Assembly: GCF_011064595.1 (NCBI RefSeq)
Contig: NZ_JAALJI010000014.1
Span: 124,001-188,000 of the forward strand
From: Paludisphaera soli
GTDB taxonomy: Bacteria; Planctomycetota; Planctomycetia; Isosphaerales; Isosphaeraceae
Direction: 5' to 3'
DNA: 64,000 nt
Numbering within the stretch: position 1 is the first letter of the stretch; the number at the start of each line of letters is the position of its first letter. The position numbers and the translations under genes were made by a program. The notes under the pieces are model-generated. The model was given only the letters and a program-made list of their open reading frames with translations. It was not told where the DNA came from and searched no databases. Below, in pieces: positions 9,100-17,637 of this stretch.

Positions 9100-10272
9100 T
9101 CAGGACCGGGTCGCCCCGACGCCGTCGGCCTTGTCGACGACGGTCGCCGGGGTCGTGGGCTTCGCCGGAGCCGTCGAAGGGGCCTCGTCGAGCGAGCCTT
9201 CCAGGGCGGTCGGCGACTGCCAGTCGACGCTCATGAGTTCGGCCCAGCGATTCAGCTCGGGGACGGTCTGGCAGACGATCTTCAGGGTCGCGGTGAACGG
9301 CATCGCGAGCACCAGGCCCGGGAGCCCCCAGATGTACCCCCAGAACAAGCAAGCGATCAGCACGGTCGTGCCGTTCAGGTCGAGCGACTTGCCCATGACC
9401 AGGGGCGTCACGACGTAGCCTTCCACCCCCAGGACCGCCAGGTACATCGAGGCCACGATCAGGGCGTCGCCCAGCGAGCCGGTCTGTCCCAGCGCGATCA
9501 GGGCCGGCAGGGCCCCACCCGCGAGCTGGCCGATATAGGGGATGTAGTTGGTCACGGCGGCGAACAGCCCGAGCGGGAGCGCAAAGTTCACGCCGAGCAG
9601 CCAGAGGCCGAGCGCCACGACCAGCCCGACCCCAAGATTGATGAGCGTCCGTGCGATCAGGTAGGCGCGGACCTTCCGCGTCACCTGATCCAGGATCGAT
9701 CGCGCGTTGCGCGACGATTCCGGGGTCCGGGCGAAGAACCGGAGCACCTTGGTCGTGAGCATCTCGCTCTCGATCAGCAGGAAGATCACCAGGACCAGGA
9801 CGATGAACCCCTGGACGACCCAGGTGGTGAAGTCCGACAGCCCGAGGCTCAGCTTCTCGATCAAGAGGGCCCGGTTGGTGTCGCCCAGGCGGTCGATGGT
9901 CCCTGGCTCGGGCAGGATGACGCGGAGCGAGGGCTGATCCCGGATCAGGTCGGTGAGACGGCCGCTGAGCTGACCCGCCAGCCGCTCCAGGTCCGACGGC
10001 AGGGTGTTCGCCGCATGGATCAGGCTCTCGGCGGCCAGGCTGGCGAGGTAGACGCCGCCGAGCACGAGCAGCAGGAAGACCGTCAGGACCCCGAACGGCC
10101 CGTAGGAGAGCCTCCGCCGGAAGAACGAGGCGAGCGGCGAGAGGATCGAGGCCAGGACTAGCGCGAAGGCGATCGGCGCCAGGATCGTCTTCAGCAGGTA
10201 GAGCGCGCCGATGACGCCGAGGACGGCCAGGATCACCTGAGACGAGGTGGCGTACTTCGCCGCTCGATCCAA
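9100..10272 (-). CDS. AI-2E family (PerM/YdiK-type) membrane protein
   Basis: Polytopic inner-membrane protein of 390 residues. It has an N-terminal pair of hydrophobic helices (SSQVILAVLGVIGALYLL onward), a soluble loop (about residues 90-170), then helices including FIVLVLVIFLLIESEM, the family block AVTNYIPYIGQLAGGALPAL, and VLGVEGYVVTPLVMGKSLDLN. These blocks are typical of the AI-2E exporter family, whose members have been linked to autoinducer export or sodium/proton antiport. The substrate cannot be read here. No ATG fits. A TTG at 10272 with GGGAGAG five bases upstream is the best start, and a GTG about 12 codons further in is an alternative. The C-terminal tail is Pro/Ala/Thr-rich. 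Confidence 0.85.
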   Translation of the reverse strand: MDRAAKYATSSQVILAVLGVIGALYLLKTILAPIAFALVLASILSPLASFFRRRLSYGPFGVLTVFLLLVLGGVYLASLAAESLIHAANTLPSDLERLAGQLSGRLTDLIRDQPSLRVILPEPGTIDRLGDTNRALLIEKLSLGLSDFTTWVVQGFIVLVLVIFLLIESEMLTTKVLRFFARTPESSRNARSILDQVTRKVRAYLIARTLINLGVGLVVALGLWLLGVNFALPLGLFAAVTNYIPYIGQLAGGALPALIALGQTGSLGDALIVASMYLAVLGVEGYVVTPLVMGKSLDLNGTTVLIACLFWGYIWGLPGLVLAMPFTATLKIVCQTVPELNRWAELMSVDWQSPTALEGSLDEAPSTAPAKPTTPATVVDKADGVGATRS

Positions 10273-10686
10273 GAGGACTCTCCCGGGTCGGAGTTCAAAG
10301 GGGCGGTCGTGGATCCCCGCGCGACGGCGGACCGTTCCATCATCGGGCCCCCGGCCGCCGGCCGCAAGCCCGCCGTCCCGGGCCCGGGTGCGATCCACGC
10401 ATCTTGAAATCCGAATCATCCCCCGGGGCCGGCCGCACGCGAGGAGGCCCGCCCTCCGCCGCCCCGGACGCGCGAATCGGCCGGGCGTGACGACATTCCC
10501 CAAGGGGCCCGAATTGAGGGAACTCCGGCTGGCATCGCGCCGGCCCCTCAAGCCGCCCCCCAGCCCCTTTGACCGGGCCCGGCGGGGGGAGTACGATCCA
10601 TAGGAGATGACAAGACGATCGCGGCGGGGACGTCCCAGGCCCGCCCTGGATCCTTCCTCGATTTCTCGTGCGAAAGGGAGCGGATC
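10273..10686. other. intergenic region between divergent genes
   Basis: This 414-base, very GC-rich stretch lies between the leftward AI-2E-type gene and the rightward 107-residue gene. I see one strong promoter candidate for the rightward gene (10569-10597) and no credible coding frame. No clear promoter for the leftward gene was found. Confidence 0.6.
10569..10597 (+). promoter_or_regulatory. candidate promoter TTGACC-N17-TACGAT
   Basis: TTGACC (10569-10574) and TACGAT (10592-10597) are spaced by exactly 17 bases and lie about 90 bases before the start codon of the 107-residue gene. The same two hexamers recur at 57180-57209 in front of another gene, which strengthens both. Confidence 0.52.
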
Positions 10687-11010
10687 ATGCCTCTCTTCGA
10701 GGTCGAAACGACGTCGCATATCATGATTGCATCCGCGGACGACGAGGACTCGGCCCGGACGTTCGCCCAGGCGAACTATCCCGCCGAGGAGATCCTCCGC
10801 GTGGCGCATCGCCCCCGCGACGCCTGGGTGATTTCCAAGAACCTGCTCGGCGTCCAGTCCGACGTCGACCCCTGCTCCACGGCCCGCGAGTGCCTCGCCA
10901 ACGCGGCGGGGGACAAGCTGCACGCCGTCCGCCTCTACATGCAGAAGACGGGCGTCGACCTCGAGAAGGCCCGCAAGGTCGTCGAGTCGAACATGTCGCG
11001 GGGATGGTGA
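10687..11010 (+). CDS. small conserved-looking protein of unknown function (107 residues)
   Basis: I do not recognise a family. The start is well supported: AAGGGAG lies about 7 bases before ATG 10687 and a good promoter candidate lies upstream. The protein is soluble and lacks a signal peptide. It opens with MPLFEVETTSHIMIASADDE, giving a beta-strand then a helix (EDSARTFAQANYP). It ends with a charged helix (TGVDLEKARKVVESNM). The two Cys residues in DPCSTARECLAN are not in a recognisable metal motif. Codon use matches its neighbours, so I consider it a real gene. Confidence 0.7.
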   Translation: MPLFEVETTSHIMIASADDEDSARTFAQANYPAEEILRVAHRPRDAWVISKNLLGVQSDVDPCSTARECLANAAGDKLHAVRLYMQKTGVDLEKARKVVESNMSRGW

Positions 11011-11271
11011 ACCCGCGGGCGGTCGTCGGACTGTCCGTCGATCGTCCTCGCGACCGCCTCGCCTGCGCTCGGGGTCCGATCATATTACGCCCGCCCGCCG
11101 GCCCCTCGACGTGGCCGGCGTGGGGGCGGGCCAGGCCCTCGCCACGCTTCCCGGCGCGAGAATTGTAAGACGAAGCCTCGGACGCAGAGTCGAAGCCGTC
11201 ACGAAGTCCAAAGCCGCATCCGCGGCCGTCGTACCACGCGACGGTTCGCCTCGCCCTTGAAGGAGGGTTCC

Positions 11272-12558
11272 ATGCCTCGGGTCATCTCGTTGATCTTGGG
11301 CGGCGGGAGGGGCACTCGCCTCTACCCGCTCACCAAGTCGCGGAGCAAGCCCGCGGTGCCCATCGCCGGGAAGTATCGTCTCATCGACATCCCCGTGTCG
11401 AACTGCATTCACTCCGGGCTGCACCGCATTTTCGTCGTCACCCAGTTCAATTCCGTGAGCCTCCACCGGCACATCTACAACACCTACAAGTTCGACCCGT
11501 TCGAGGGGGGGTTCGTCGAGATCCTGGCCGCGCAGCAGACGATGCAGAACGAGTCCTGGTATCAGGGCACGGCCGACGCCGTCCGCCGCAACATCCCCTA
11601 CTTCACCGACAGGGACTACGACCTGGTCCTGATCCTCTCGGGCGACCAGCTCTATCGGATGAACTTCCAGGAGATGATCAAGACCCACGTCGAGAGCAAG
11701 GCCGTCGCCACGATCGCCGCCCTTCCGGTGCCGGAGTCCGAGGCCCGCTCTTGCGGCATCATGCGGATCCAGGCCGACGGCCGGGTCATCGACTTCGAGG
11801 AGAAGCCCAAAACCCAGGAGAAGCTGAGCCGGGTCCGCACCGATCCCAACTGGCTCGACAAGCTCGGGCTCAAGGCCCAGGGCCGTCCGTACCTCGCCAG
11901 CATGGGGATCTACGTCTTCAACAGGAAGACGCTCGTCGACCTCCTGACCTCCAGCACCACGACCGATTTCGGCCACGAGCTGCTCCCGCAGCTCCTCAGC
12001 CAGCAGCGCGTGCAGGCGCACCTGTTCGACGGCTACTGGGAGGACATCGGGACCGTCGGGGCTTTTCACCAGGCCAACATCGACCTGACCCTGGACCACC
12101 CCCCGTTCGATTTCACGGTCGGCGAGCAGCCGATCTTCACGAGGCCCCGCTACCTCCCCAGCTCGCGGATCCTCGGGGCGACCGTCCGCAACAGCCTGAT
12201 CTGCGACGGCTGCGTGATCGGTCGTGGATCGGTCATCGAGAACTCCGTCATCGGCGTCCGCTCGATCATCGGCGACAACGTGACCATCCGCGACTCCTAC
12301 CTGATGGGCTCCGACTGGTACGAACAGGCCGCCGACGTGAGGCAGAACCAGGGCGAAGGGCTCGTCAACCTCGGCGTCGGGGCGGGCTCGGTCATCGAAC
12401 GCGCCATCGTCGACAAGAATTCCCGGATCGGCCGCAACGTCAAGGTCCTCAACGAGACCGGCATCGTCGACTCGGAAGAGTGCTCGACCCACGTCATCCG
12501 GGACGGCGTCGTCGTGGTCCCCCGGAACACGGTCTTGCACGAGGGCTTCGGCGTCTGA
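11272..12558 (+). CDS. glgC: glucose-1-phosphate adenylyltransferase
   Basis: Makes ADP-glucose from glucose-1-phosphate and ATP, the committed step of bacterial glycogen synthesis. 428 residues, the usual length. The N-terminal nucleotidyltransferase domain carries LGGGRGTRLYPLTKSRSKPA, then SNCIHSGLHRIFVVTQFNS, the ESWYQGTADAVRR segment and FEEKPK with the sugar-phosphate-binding Lys. The C-terminal part holds left-handed beta-helix hexapeptide repeats (IGRGSVIENSVIGVRS, IIGDNVTIRDSYLMG). AGGAGGG at 11261-11267 puts the start at ATG 11272, not at the in-frame ATG five codons earlier. No glycogen synthase or branching gene is adjacent. The TreS-maltokinase at 27809-31168 is the only related enzyme here. 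Confidence 0.97.
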   Translation: MPRVISLILGGGRGTRLYPLTKSRSKPAVPIAGKYRLIDIPVSNCIHSGLHRIFVVTQFNSVSLHRHIYNTYKFDPFEGGFVEILAAQQTMQNESWYQGTADAVRRNIPYFTDRDYDLVLILSGDQLYRMNFQEMIKTHVESKAVATIAALPVPESEARSCGIMRIQADGRVIDFEEKPKTQEKLSRVRTDPNWLDKLGLKAQGRPYLASMGIYVFNRKTLVDLLTSSTTTDFGHELLPQLLSQQRVQAHLFDGYWEDIGTVGAFHQANIDLTLDHPPFDFTVGEQPIFTRPRYLPSSRILGATVRNSLICDGCVIGRGSVIENSVIGVRSIIGDNVTIRDSYLMGSDWYEQAADVRQNQGEGLVNLGVGAGSVIERAIVDKNSRIGRNVKVLNETGIVDSEECSTHVIRDGVVVVPRNTVLHEGFGV

Positions 12559-12563
12559 CCCGA

Positions 12564-12585
12564 GTCGGCGTCCGACGACGCCGGC
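12564..12585 (+). terminator. hairpin after glgC
   Basis: GTCGGCGTC (12564-12572) and GACGCCGGC (12577-12585) form a 9-bp stem with one wobble or mismatch and a CGAC loop, directly after the glgC stop. It is followed by a purine-rich tract and not by Ts, so it is a weak terminator candidate that may allow read-through into the ABC genes. Confidence 0.3.
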
Positions 12586-12624
12586 GCGGGGAAGAGACGC
12601 ACGAGGCCGCAGGAGGAGGACGGA

Positions 12625-13635
12625 GTGGCGACGGAGTCGGCGATTCGCGTCAAGGATTTACGCAAGCAGTACCCCGGCCGCGACGGGCCCATCGACGCCG
12701 TCGCCGGCGTCGACCTGGAGATCCGTCGCGGCGAGTGTTTCGGCCTGCTCGGTCCCAATGGGGCCGGCAAGACCACGACCGTCGAGATTCTGGAAGGCCT
12801 CAATCGACCAACTTCGGGAGATGTGGAGGTCCTCGGTCTTCGCTGGGAGCAGGACGCCCCCGCCATTCGCGAGCGGATCGGCGTCACGCTTCAGGAAACG
12901 AGGTTCCCGGAGAAGGAGACCGTCCGGGAACTTCTGACAGTCTTTCGCAGCTTCTACGGCCACGGATTGACGGTGGAGGAGGCGATCGCACGGGTCTCGC
13001 TGGAGACCAAGGCCAATGCGCTGGTCGAGCAGCTCTCGGGCGGCCAGCAGCAGCGGCTGGCGGTGGCCGTCGGGCTCATCGGCGACCCCGACATCCTCTT
13101 CCTGGACGAGCCGACGACGGGCCTCGACCCGCAGTCGCGACGCCAGCTCTGGGACGTCATCCTCGACCTTCGCGGTCGGGGCCGGACCGTGCTCCTGACG
13201 ACGCACTACATGGACGAGGCCGAGCGGCTCTGCGACCGGGTCGCAGTCATCGACCACGGCCGGATCATCGCGCTCGGGTCGCCGGCCGAGCTGATCACCC
13301 GGCTCGGCGGCGAGCACGTCGTGGAGTTCGCCGTCGGCGAGGGGGATTCGCTGGACCTCTCCGCGATCGGCGGCCTCGACTCGGTGCTCGCGGCCCGGGC
13401 CGAGGCCGACGGCTACTCGCTGACCGTCGGCGAACCTCACCTGGCCATCCCGGCCCTCCTCGAAAGCCTGGCGACGAGCGGTCGGCCCCTCGCCCGCCTG
13501 ACGACCCGGCACGTGAGCCTGGAGGACGTGTTCGTCTCGCTGACGGGGCGTCACCTGCGTGAGGACGAGGTGGTCGAGCCGGAAGCCGAACCCCGAGGGG
13601 GTCGCCGCGGCCGCCGCCGACGCGCCGCCCGCTGA
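12625..13635 (+). CDS. ABC transporter ATP-binding protein (DrrA/CcmA-like exporter type)
   Basis: ATPase subunit of an ABC-2 type exporter, 336 residues from a GTG start preceded by AGGAGGAGGA. Walker A GPNGAGKTT (about 43-51), Q-loop TLQETRFPEKE, signature LSGGQQQR, Walker B DILFLDEPTTGLDP and the H-loop TTHYMDEAE are all intact. A C-terminal extension after residue 230, with LEDVFVSLTGRHLRE, is typical of drug/lipid exporter ATPases of the DrrA/YadG group. The last 20 or so residues are unusually Arg-rich. The permease begins 57 bases downstream. The exported substrate cannot be inferred. Confidence 0.94.
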   Translation: MATESAIRVKDLRKQYPGRDGPIDAVAGVDLEIRRGECFGLLGPNGAGKTTTVEILEGLNRPTSGDVEVLGLRWEQDAPAIRERIGVTLQETRFPEKETVRELLTVFRSFYGHGLTVEEAIARVSLETKANALVEQLSGGQQQRLAVAVGLIGDPDILFLDEPTTGLDPQSRRQLWDVILDLRGRGRTVLLTTHYMDEAERLCDRVAVIDHGRIIALGSPAELITRLGGEHVVEFAVGEGDSLDLSAIGGLDSVLAARAEADGYSLTVGEPHLAIPALLESLATSGRPLARLTTRHVSLEDVFVSLTGRHLREDEVVEPEAEPRGGRRGRRRRAAR

Positions 13636-13692
13636 CCAACCCCCGCGGCCAGTCCAGGCCCGCGCAACGACGTGTCGCATTAAGGATCGTGC

Positions 13693-14784
13693 ATGCTTCG
13701 CCACTCGCCCTTCTTCCAGCTCTACCTCGCACGCCTGCGCGAGTTCATCCGCCAGCCCGCGAGGATCTTCTGGGTCTACGGCTTCCCGATGCTCCTGGCG
13801 ATCGTCCTGGGCTACGCCTTCCAGAGCCGACCGCCCGCGCCGGTCGAGGTCGACGTCGTCGCCGGCCCCGCGAGGGCCGGGATCGAGGAGGCCGTCGCCG
13901 CGCATAACGCGAGGCTCGCGGACGCGGGGTCGGCTTCCCTCGGCGCCACTTCCGGAGTGATCCTCCACGTCCACCCGGAAGCCGAGGCCCTGAATCGACT
14001 GAGGACGGGGCGGACGCCGGTCGTGGTCATGCCAGAGGAAGACGGCGGATTCTCCTACCGATATGACCCGACGCGCCCGGAGTCCGCGGCCGCCCGCCGG
14101 GCCGTCGATGAGGTCCTCCAGCGAGCCGCGGGCCGGGTCGACCCGATCGCGACCCGCGACGTCCTGGTGACGGAACCCGGCTCGCGGTACATCGATTTCC
14201 TCATCCCGGGGCTGATCGGACTGAACGCGATGGGGGGCGGCCTGTGGGGGGTGGGCTTCTTCCTGGTCAACATGCGGATCGCGAAGCTGCTGAAGTGCTT
14301 CGTCGCCACCCCCATGCCGCGGCGCGACTTCCTGGGCGCGATCCTGGCGGCCCGGCTCACGTTCCTGCTGCCCGACCTGGCTGTGCTCCTGCTCCTGGGC
14401 GTGTTGGCCTTCCACATGCCGATCCGGGGCAGCCTGGCCCTGGTGATCCTGCTGGACGTGGTGGGAGCCCTGGCTTTCGCGGGACTCGGGCTGCTGATCG
14501 CCAGCCGGGCTTCGACGACTGAGACCGTGAGCGGCCTCATGAACCTCGTCATGCTGCCGATGTGGCTCCTGTCGGGCGTCTTCTTCTCGGCCGACCGCTT
14601 CCCGGCGGTCGTCCAGCCGATCATCCAGGCCTTGCCGCTGACGCAGCTCGTCGGGGGCTTAAGGCTGGTCCTTCTGGAAGGGGCCGGGCTCGGCCGATTC
14701 GAGGTCGCTCGCGCCCTGGCGATCCTCGCCGCCTGGGCGGTCGGGACCTTCTGGCTAGCCTTGCGACTGTTCAAATGGTCGTGA
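13693..14784 (+). CDS. ABC-2 type transporter permease
   Basis: Membrane partner of the preceding ATPase, 363 residues. One hydrophobic helix lies near the N-terminus (IFWVYGFPMLLAIVLGYAFQ), then a soluble extracytoplasmic loop of about 120 residues, then a cluster of five to six helices from about residue 170 (FLIPGLIGLNAMGGGLWGVGFF, LLPDLAVLLLLGVLAFHM, MLPMWLLSGVFFSADRFPA). The last contains the ABC-2 signature-like 'LSGVFF...P' element. This layout is that of ABC-2 permeases with a large first loop. The final 30 bases overlap the end of the convergent glycosyltransferase-like gene. Confidence 0.92.
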   Translation: MLRHSPFFQLYLARLREFIRQPARIFWVYGFPMLLAIVLGYAFQSRPPAPVEVDVVAGPARAGIEEAVAAHNARLADAGSASLGATSGVILHVHPEAEALNRLRTGRTPVVVMPEEDGGFSYRYDPTRPESAAARRAVDEVLQRAAGRVDPIATRDVLVTEPGSRYIDFLIPGLIGLNAMGGGLWGVGFFLVNMRIAKLLKCFVATPMPRRDFLGAILAARLTFLLPDLAVLLLLGVLAFHMPIRGSLALVILLDVVGALAFAGLGLLIASRASTTETVSGLMNLVMLPMWLLSGVFFSADRFPAVVQPIIQALPLTQLVGGLRLVLLEGAGLGRFEVARALAILAAWAVGTFWLALRLFKWS

Positions 14785-15462
14785 GTCGGGCCCGAGCTCG
14801 GGCGGCCGTCGGAACGTGGGCCGTTTGAAGACCAAGGCCAGGTCGCGGAGACGCCCCCGCGTCCACGTCGGCCCCGGGAGCGCGGGAATCGTGGGCTCGT
14901 CGAGGACGTGGCCGAGGAACGTCGCCTTGGCCAGGATCTCGACGTCCACGAACGACGAGCCCGATTGCAGCGGGATCTCCCGTAGCTTCTCGGCGCGGTG
15001 CAGTCTCATCGTCGAGTGGACGTCGGCCACGGGCACGCCCAGCACGATCCGACGGACGATGCGAGCGAGGGCCCGCCACGCGGCGGCCGGAGGATTCGCG
15101 GACCGACCCCCGACGACGTGATCCGCCTGATCGAGGCCCTTGAGCAACGGCTCCCAGTGCTCGCGCGACGGCGGCCTCTCGGCGCGGCAGATTGCGACGA
15201 TCGGCTGAGCCGAAGCGTCGAGGAACCGGCGAATCTGCTCACCGATCTGTGGTTCCGCGCCGTCGACGACCTCGGTGACGACCTCGACCGTTCGCCCCTC
15301 GGCCCTCAGCCAATCGACGCCGGCCTCCCAGGCCGAGGGGTCGGGATTCACCGCGGCGAAATCCCTCAGGACGAGGAGGTCGATCCCCACAGGGCCCAGG
15401 GGCTCGCGGTGGAAATGCAACGCGAAGGGATCGTCCGCGTCGAATGGCTCTGAAGTCGTCAT
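14755..15462 (-). CDS. glycosyltransferase family 2-like protein with a degenerate DxD
   Basis: 235 residues resembling a polyprenyl-phosphate sugar transferase core (DPM1/GT2): a helix and strand at EAGVDWLRAEGRTVEVV, then PIVAICRAERPPSREHWEPL, then LDQADHVVGGRS, and later VADVHSTMRLHRAEKL and SSFVDVEILAKATFLG, which mirror 'v.D..sg.r...r' and 'f..Eil.ka...G' of that family. At the place of the metal-binding DxD there is C-R-A-E, and the usual N-terminal 'P.yNE' nucleotide segment is missing, so catalysis is doubtful. Its start codon overlaps the aminotransferase stop (ATGA), implying translational coupling. The 3' end overlaps the convergent permease gene by 30 bases. Confidence 0.62.
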   Translation of the reverse strand: MTTSEPFDADDPFALHFHREPLGPVGIDLLVLRDFAAVNPDPSAWEAGVDWLRAEGRTVEVVTEVVDGAEPQIGEQIRRFLDASAQPIVAICRAERPPSREHWEPLLKGLDQADHVVGGRSANPPAAAWRALARIVRRIVLGVPVADVHSTMRLHRAEKLREIPLQSGSSFVDVEILAKATFLGHVLDEPTIPALPGPTWTRGRLRDLALVFKRPTFRRPPELGPDSRPFEQSQG

Positions 15463-16361
15463 GAGGCGGTCGCCGGGGCTTTCCTCATGCCGGGGGAGGG
15501 CCTTTCGGCGAGCCAGGCTTCAAGCTCCTCCACATAGGCGGCCTGGAGCTTCGCCGCGATGGGGCCGGGTGAGCCGGCGCCGATCGGCACGCCGTCGACT
15601 GTCGCCACCGGCATGATCTCGGTCGAGGTTCCGACCAGGATTGCCTCGTCGGCGGCCTGGAGCTCGGCGAGCGTCACGCGCGTCTCGACGAACGGGATCC
15701 CCACCTTCGCGGCGAGACGGACGGTGAGGTGGCGAGTCATGCCGATCAGGATCTCGGGCCCCTCCGGAGTGGCCTCGATCCGACCGTCCCGAACCCATAG
15801 GAGCGAGGTGTGGGTCGCCTCGGTGACGTAGCCGGCCGCGTCGATCAGGACGGCCTCGTACGCCCCCTCGCGATGCGCGGAGTCGTTGGCCAGGACGTTT
15901 CCGAGCAGGTTCGTGGTCTTGATGTCGCAGCGCTTCCAGCGGATGTCGGGCCGGCTGACGATCGGCACGCCCGTCTTGCGGAGCGCGGCCGAGGGAGCGT
16001 CGTCGTAGGGACGGACGATGATGACCTCGGTCGGCGGGACAGGAGGATTTGGGAAAGCGTGGGTCCGGGGAGCGACCCCTCGGGTCACCTGGACGTAGAC
16101 CAGCCCTTCCTTCACGAAGCTCGCCCGGATCGTCCTGTAGATTCGCTCCACGAGGAGATCGAGGTCATACGGAGGAAACTCCAGCTCCTTGAGGCTCCGT
16201 TTCAGCCGGGCCAGGTGGTCGGATTCAAGCCAGCACCGGCCGTCGTAGATCCGGCAGACCTCGTAGACCGAATCGCCGAACAGGAAGCCCCGATCGTAGA
16301 TCGGCACCGTCGCCTGCTCCGGCACCATCAGTTTCCCGTTGACGCAAGCCAAATCGCCCAT
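15459..16361 (-). CDS. class IV PLP-dependent aminotransferase (D-amino acid/branched-chain aminotransferase-like)
   Basis: Fold-type IV aminotransferase, 300 residues. It shows the N-terminal VNGKLMVPEQATVPIYDRGFLFGDSVYEV block, RWKRCDIKTTNLLGNVLA with the PLP Schiff-base Lys (the DIKxxNLL form is closest to D-amino acid aminotransferases), and the phosphate-binding 'VTEATHTSL' region. Substrate could be D-amino acids, branched-chain or aromatic keto acids. PheA lies 103 bases upstream on the same strand, so an aromatic role is possible but is only inferred. ATG 16361 is preferred over an in-frame GTG at 16397 because the conserved fold starts right after it and AGGA lies upstream. A weak TTGTCG-N18-TATCCT promoter lies in the gap. 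Confidence 0.88.
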   Translation of the reverse strand: MGDLACVNGKLMVPEQATVPIYDRGFLFGDSVYEVCRIYDGRCWLESDHLARLKRSLKELEFPPYDLDLLVERIYRTIRASFVKEGLVYVQVTRGVAPRTHAFPNPPVPPTEVIIVRPYDDAPSAALRKTGVPIVSRPDIRWKRCDIKTTNLLGNVLANDSAHREGAYEAVLIDAAGYVTEATHTSLLWVRDGRIEATPEGPEILIGMTRHLTVRLAAKVGIPFVETRVTLAELQAADEAILVGTSTEIMPVATVDGVPIGAGSPGPIAAKLQAAYVEELEAWLAERPSPGMRKAPATAS

Positions 16362-16464
16362 CCAACCGATCCTTTCGCATGTCGATATCCGCCGCACTCC
16401 CTGCGACAGGATACCGACGCGACGCGGACGGCGACAATCCGGCCTGGCCGCGGAATGGGGGGGA

Positions 16465-17637
16465 TTAGCTCTCGATGACCTCGCTGCGGGGGTAAGACCC
16501 GAGGACGTCGAGCCGTTCGCATCGTCGACGGATCGTCTCGACGGCCTTCTGGACGAGCGCGTCCTCGATATGGCCCTCGATGTCGAGGAAGAACAGGTAG
16601 GCGGGGTTCTTGTCGCCGGCCGCGGCTGGGATGGGGAAGGACTCGATCCAGGTCATGTTGACGCCGAGCTTCTCCAGCGGGGCGATGGTCTTGACCAGGG
16701 AGCCGGGATCATTCGGGATGCGAGCCATCAGCGTGGTCTTGTCCCGCCCGGTGCGCGTCTCGGGGGTCTCGGCGATCACGGCGAATCGGGTCACGTTGTT
16801 GGCCTGGTCCTCGATGTTCTCGGCCAGCAGATTGAGCCGATACGCCTGGGCTGCCGGCTTGCTCGCCACGGCCCCGGCGAATTCCTCGCGCTGGGCCAAC
16901 TCGGCGGCGGCGGCCGTGGAAACGACCTCGATCTTCGCGGCCTGCGGGAGGTTTTTGCCGAGCCAGTTCCGGCACTGGGAGAGGGCCTGCGACTTCGAAT
17001 AGACCCGACGCATCTGGCTCCACTCGCAACGCCCCAACAGGCAGTGGTGGATCCTCAGGCGGACCTCGGCCCGGATCTTGAGGTTCGGCAGCTTGGTGAA
17101 CATGTCGAGCGTGTCGGCGATGCGTCCGTCGGTCGAGTTCTCGAGCGGCACGATCCCGAACTGGACGTGCCGACGGTTCACCTCCTCGAACACCGCCGCG
17201 ATCGAACCGACCGACACATGCTCGACGGCCTCGCCGAACTTGGCGACCGAAGCCAGGTGGCTGTAGCTATATTTGGGCCCCAGGCACGCAACCCGGAGGG
17301 TGCGTTGCAAGGCCCGGGTGCCGCTCATCAATTCGCGAAAGATCAGGCGGAGAGTGTCCTGCGGCAGCGGCCCATGGCTGGCCCCCAGCACCTTGGCCAG
17401 GACCTCCTCCTCGCGGGCCGCCGAGAAGACCTCCAACCCGTTTGAACTCTTGACCTTGCCGATCTGGACCGCGATCTCCGCACGTCGATTCAGGATCGCC
17501 ACCAGGTCCTTGTCGAGGCGGTCGATCTCGCTTCGCAGCGAAGCCAGCGAAGGCGACTTCTTGGGATCCGCGGGCTCGGCCGCCGGTCCGGTCGACGCGG
17601 CGGTGGGACGGGCGGGCGTGGGGGACTTACGGGCCAT
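16465..17637 (-). CDS. pheA: bifunctional chorismate mutase/prephenate dehydratase (P-protein)
   Basis: Converts chorismate to prephenate and on to phenylpyruvate for phenylalanine. 390 residues in the usual order: a Ser/Pro/Ala-rich lead, an AroQ chorismate mutase helix bundle (about 30-115, LRSEIDRLDKDLVAILNRRA with the catalytic Arg/Lys set), a prephenate dehydratase domain (about 118-300, with GIVPLENSTDG and the catalytic V-T-R-F), and an ACT regulatory domain (about 305-380, ARIPNDPGSLVKTIAPLEKLGVNMTWIES). The first dehydratase motif reads CLGPKYSYSH where GPxG(S/T) is usual. A strong promoter candidate stands 140-168 bases upstream. No Phe-rich leader peptide is seen. Confidence 0.96.
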   Translation of the reverse strand: MARKSPTPARPTAASTGPAAEPADPKKSPSLASLRSEIDRLDKDLVAILNRRAEIAVQIGKVKSSNGLEVFSAAREEEVLAKVLGASHGPLPQDTLRLIFRELMSGTRALQRTLRVACLGPKYSYSHLASVAKFGEAVEHVSVGSIAAVFEEVNRRHVQFGIVPLENSTDGRIADTLDMFTKLPNLKIRAEVRLRIHHCLLGRCEWSQMRRVYSKSQALSQCRNWLGKNLPQAAKIEVVSTAAAAELAQREEFAGAVASKPAAQAYRLNLLAENIEDQANNVTRFAVIAETPETRTGRDKTTLMARIPNDPGSLVKTIAPLEKLGVNMTWIESFPIPAAAGDKNPAYLFFLDIEGHIEDALVQKAVETIRRRCERLDVLGSYPRSEVIES

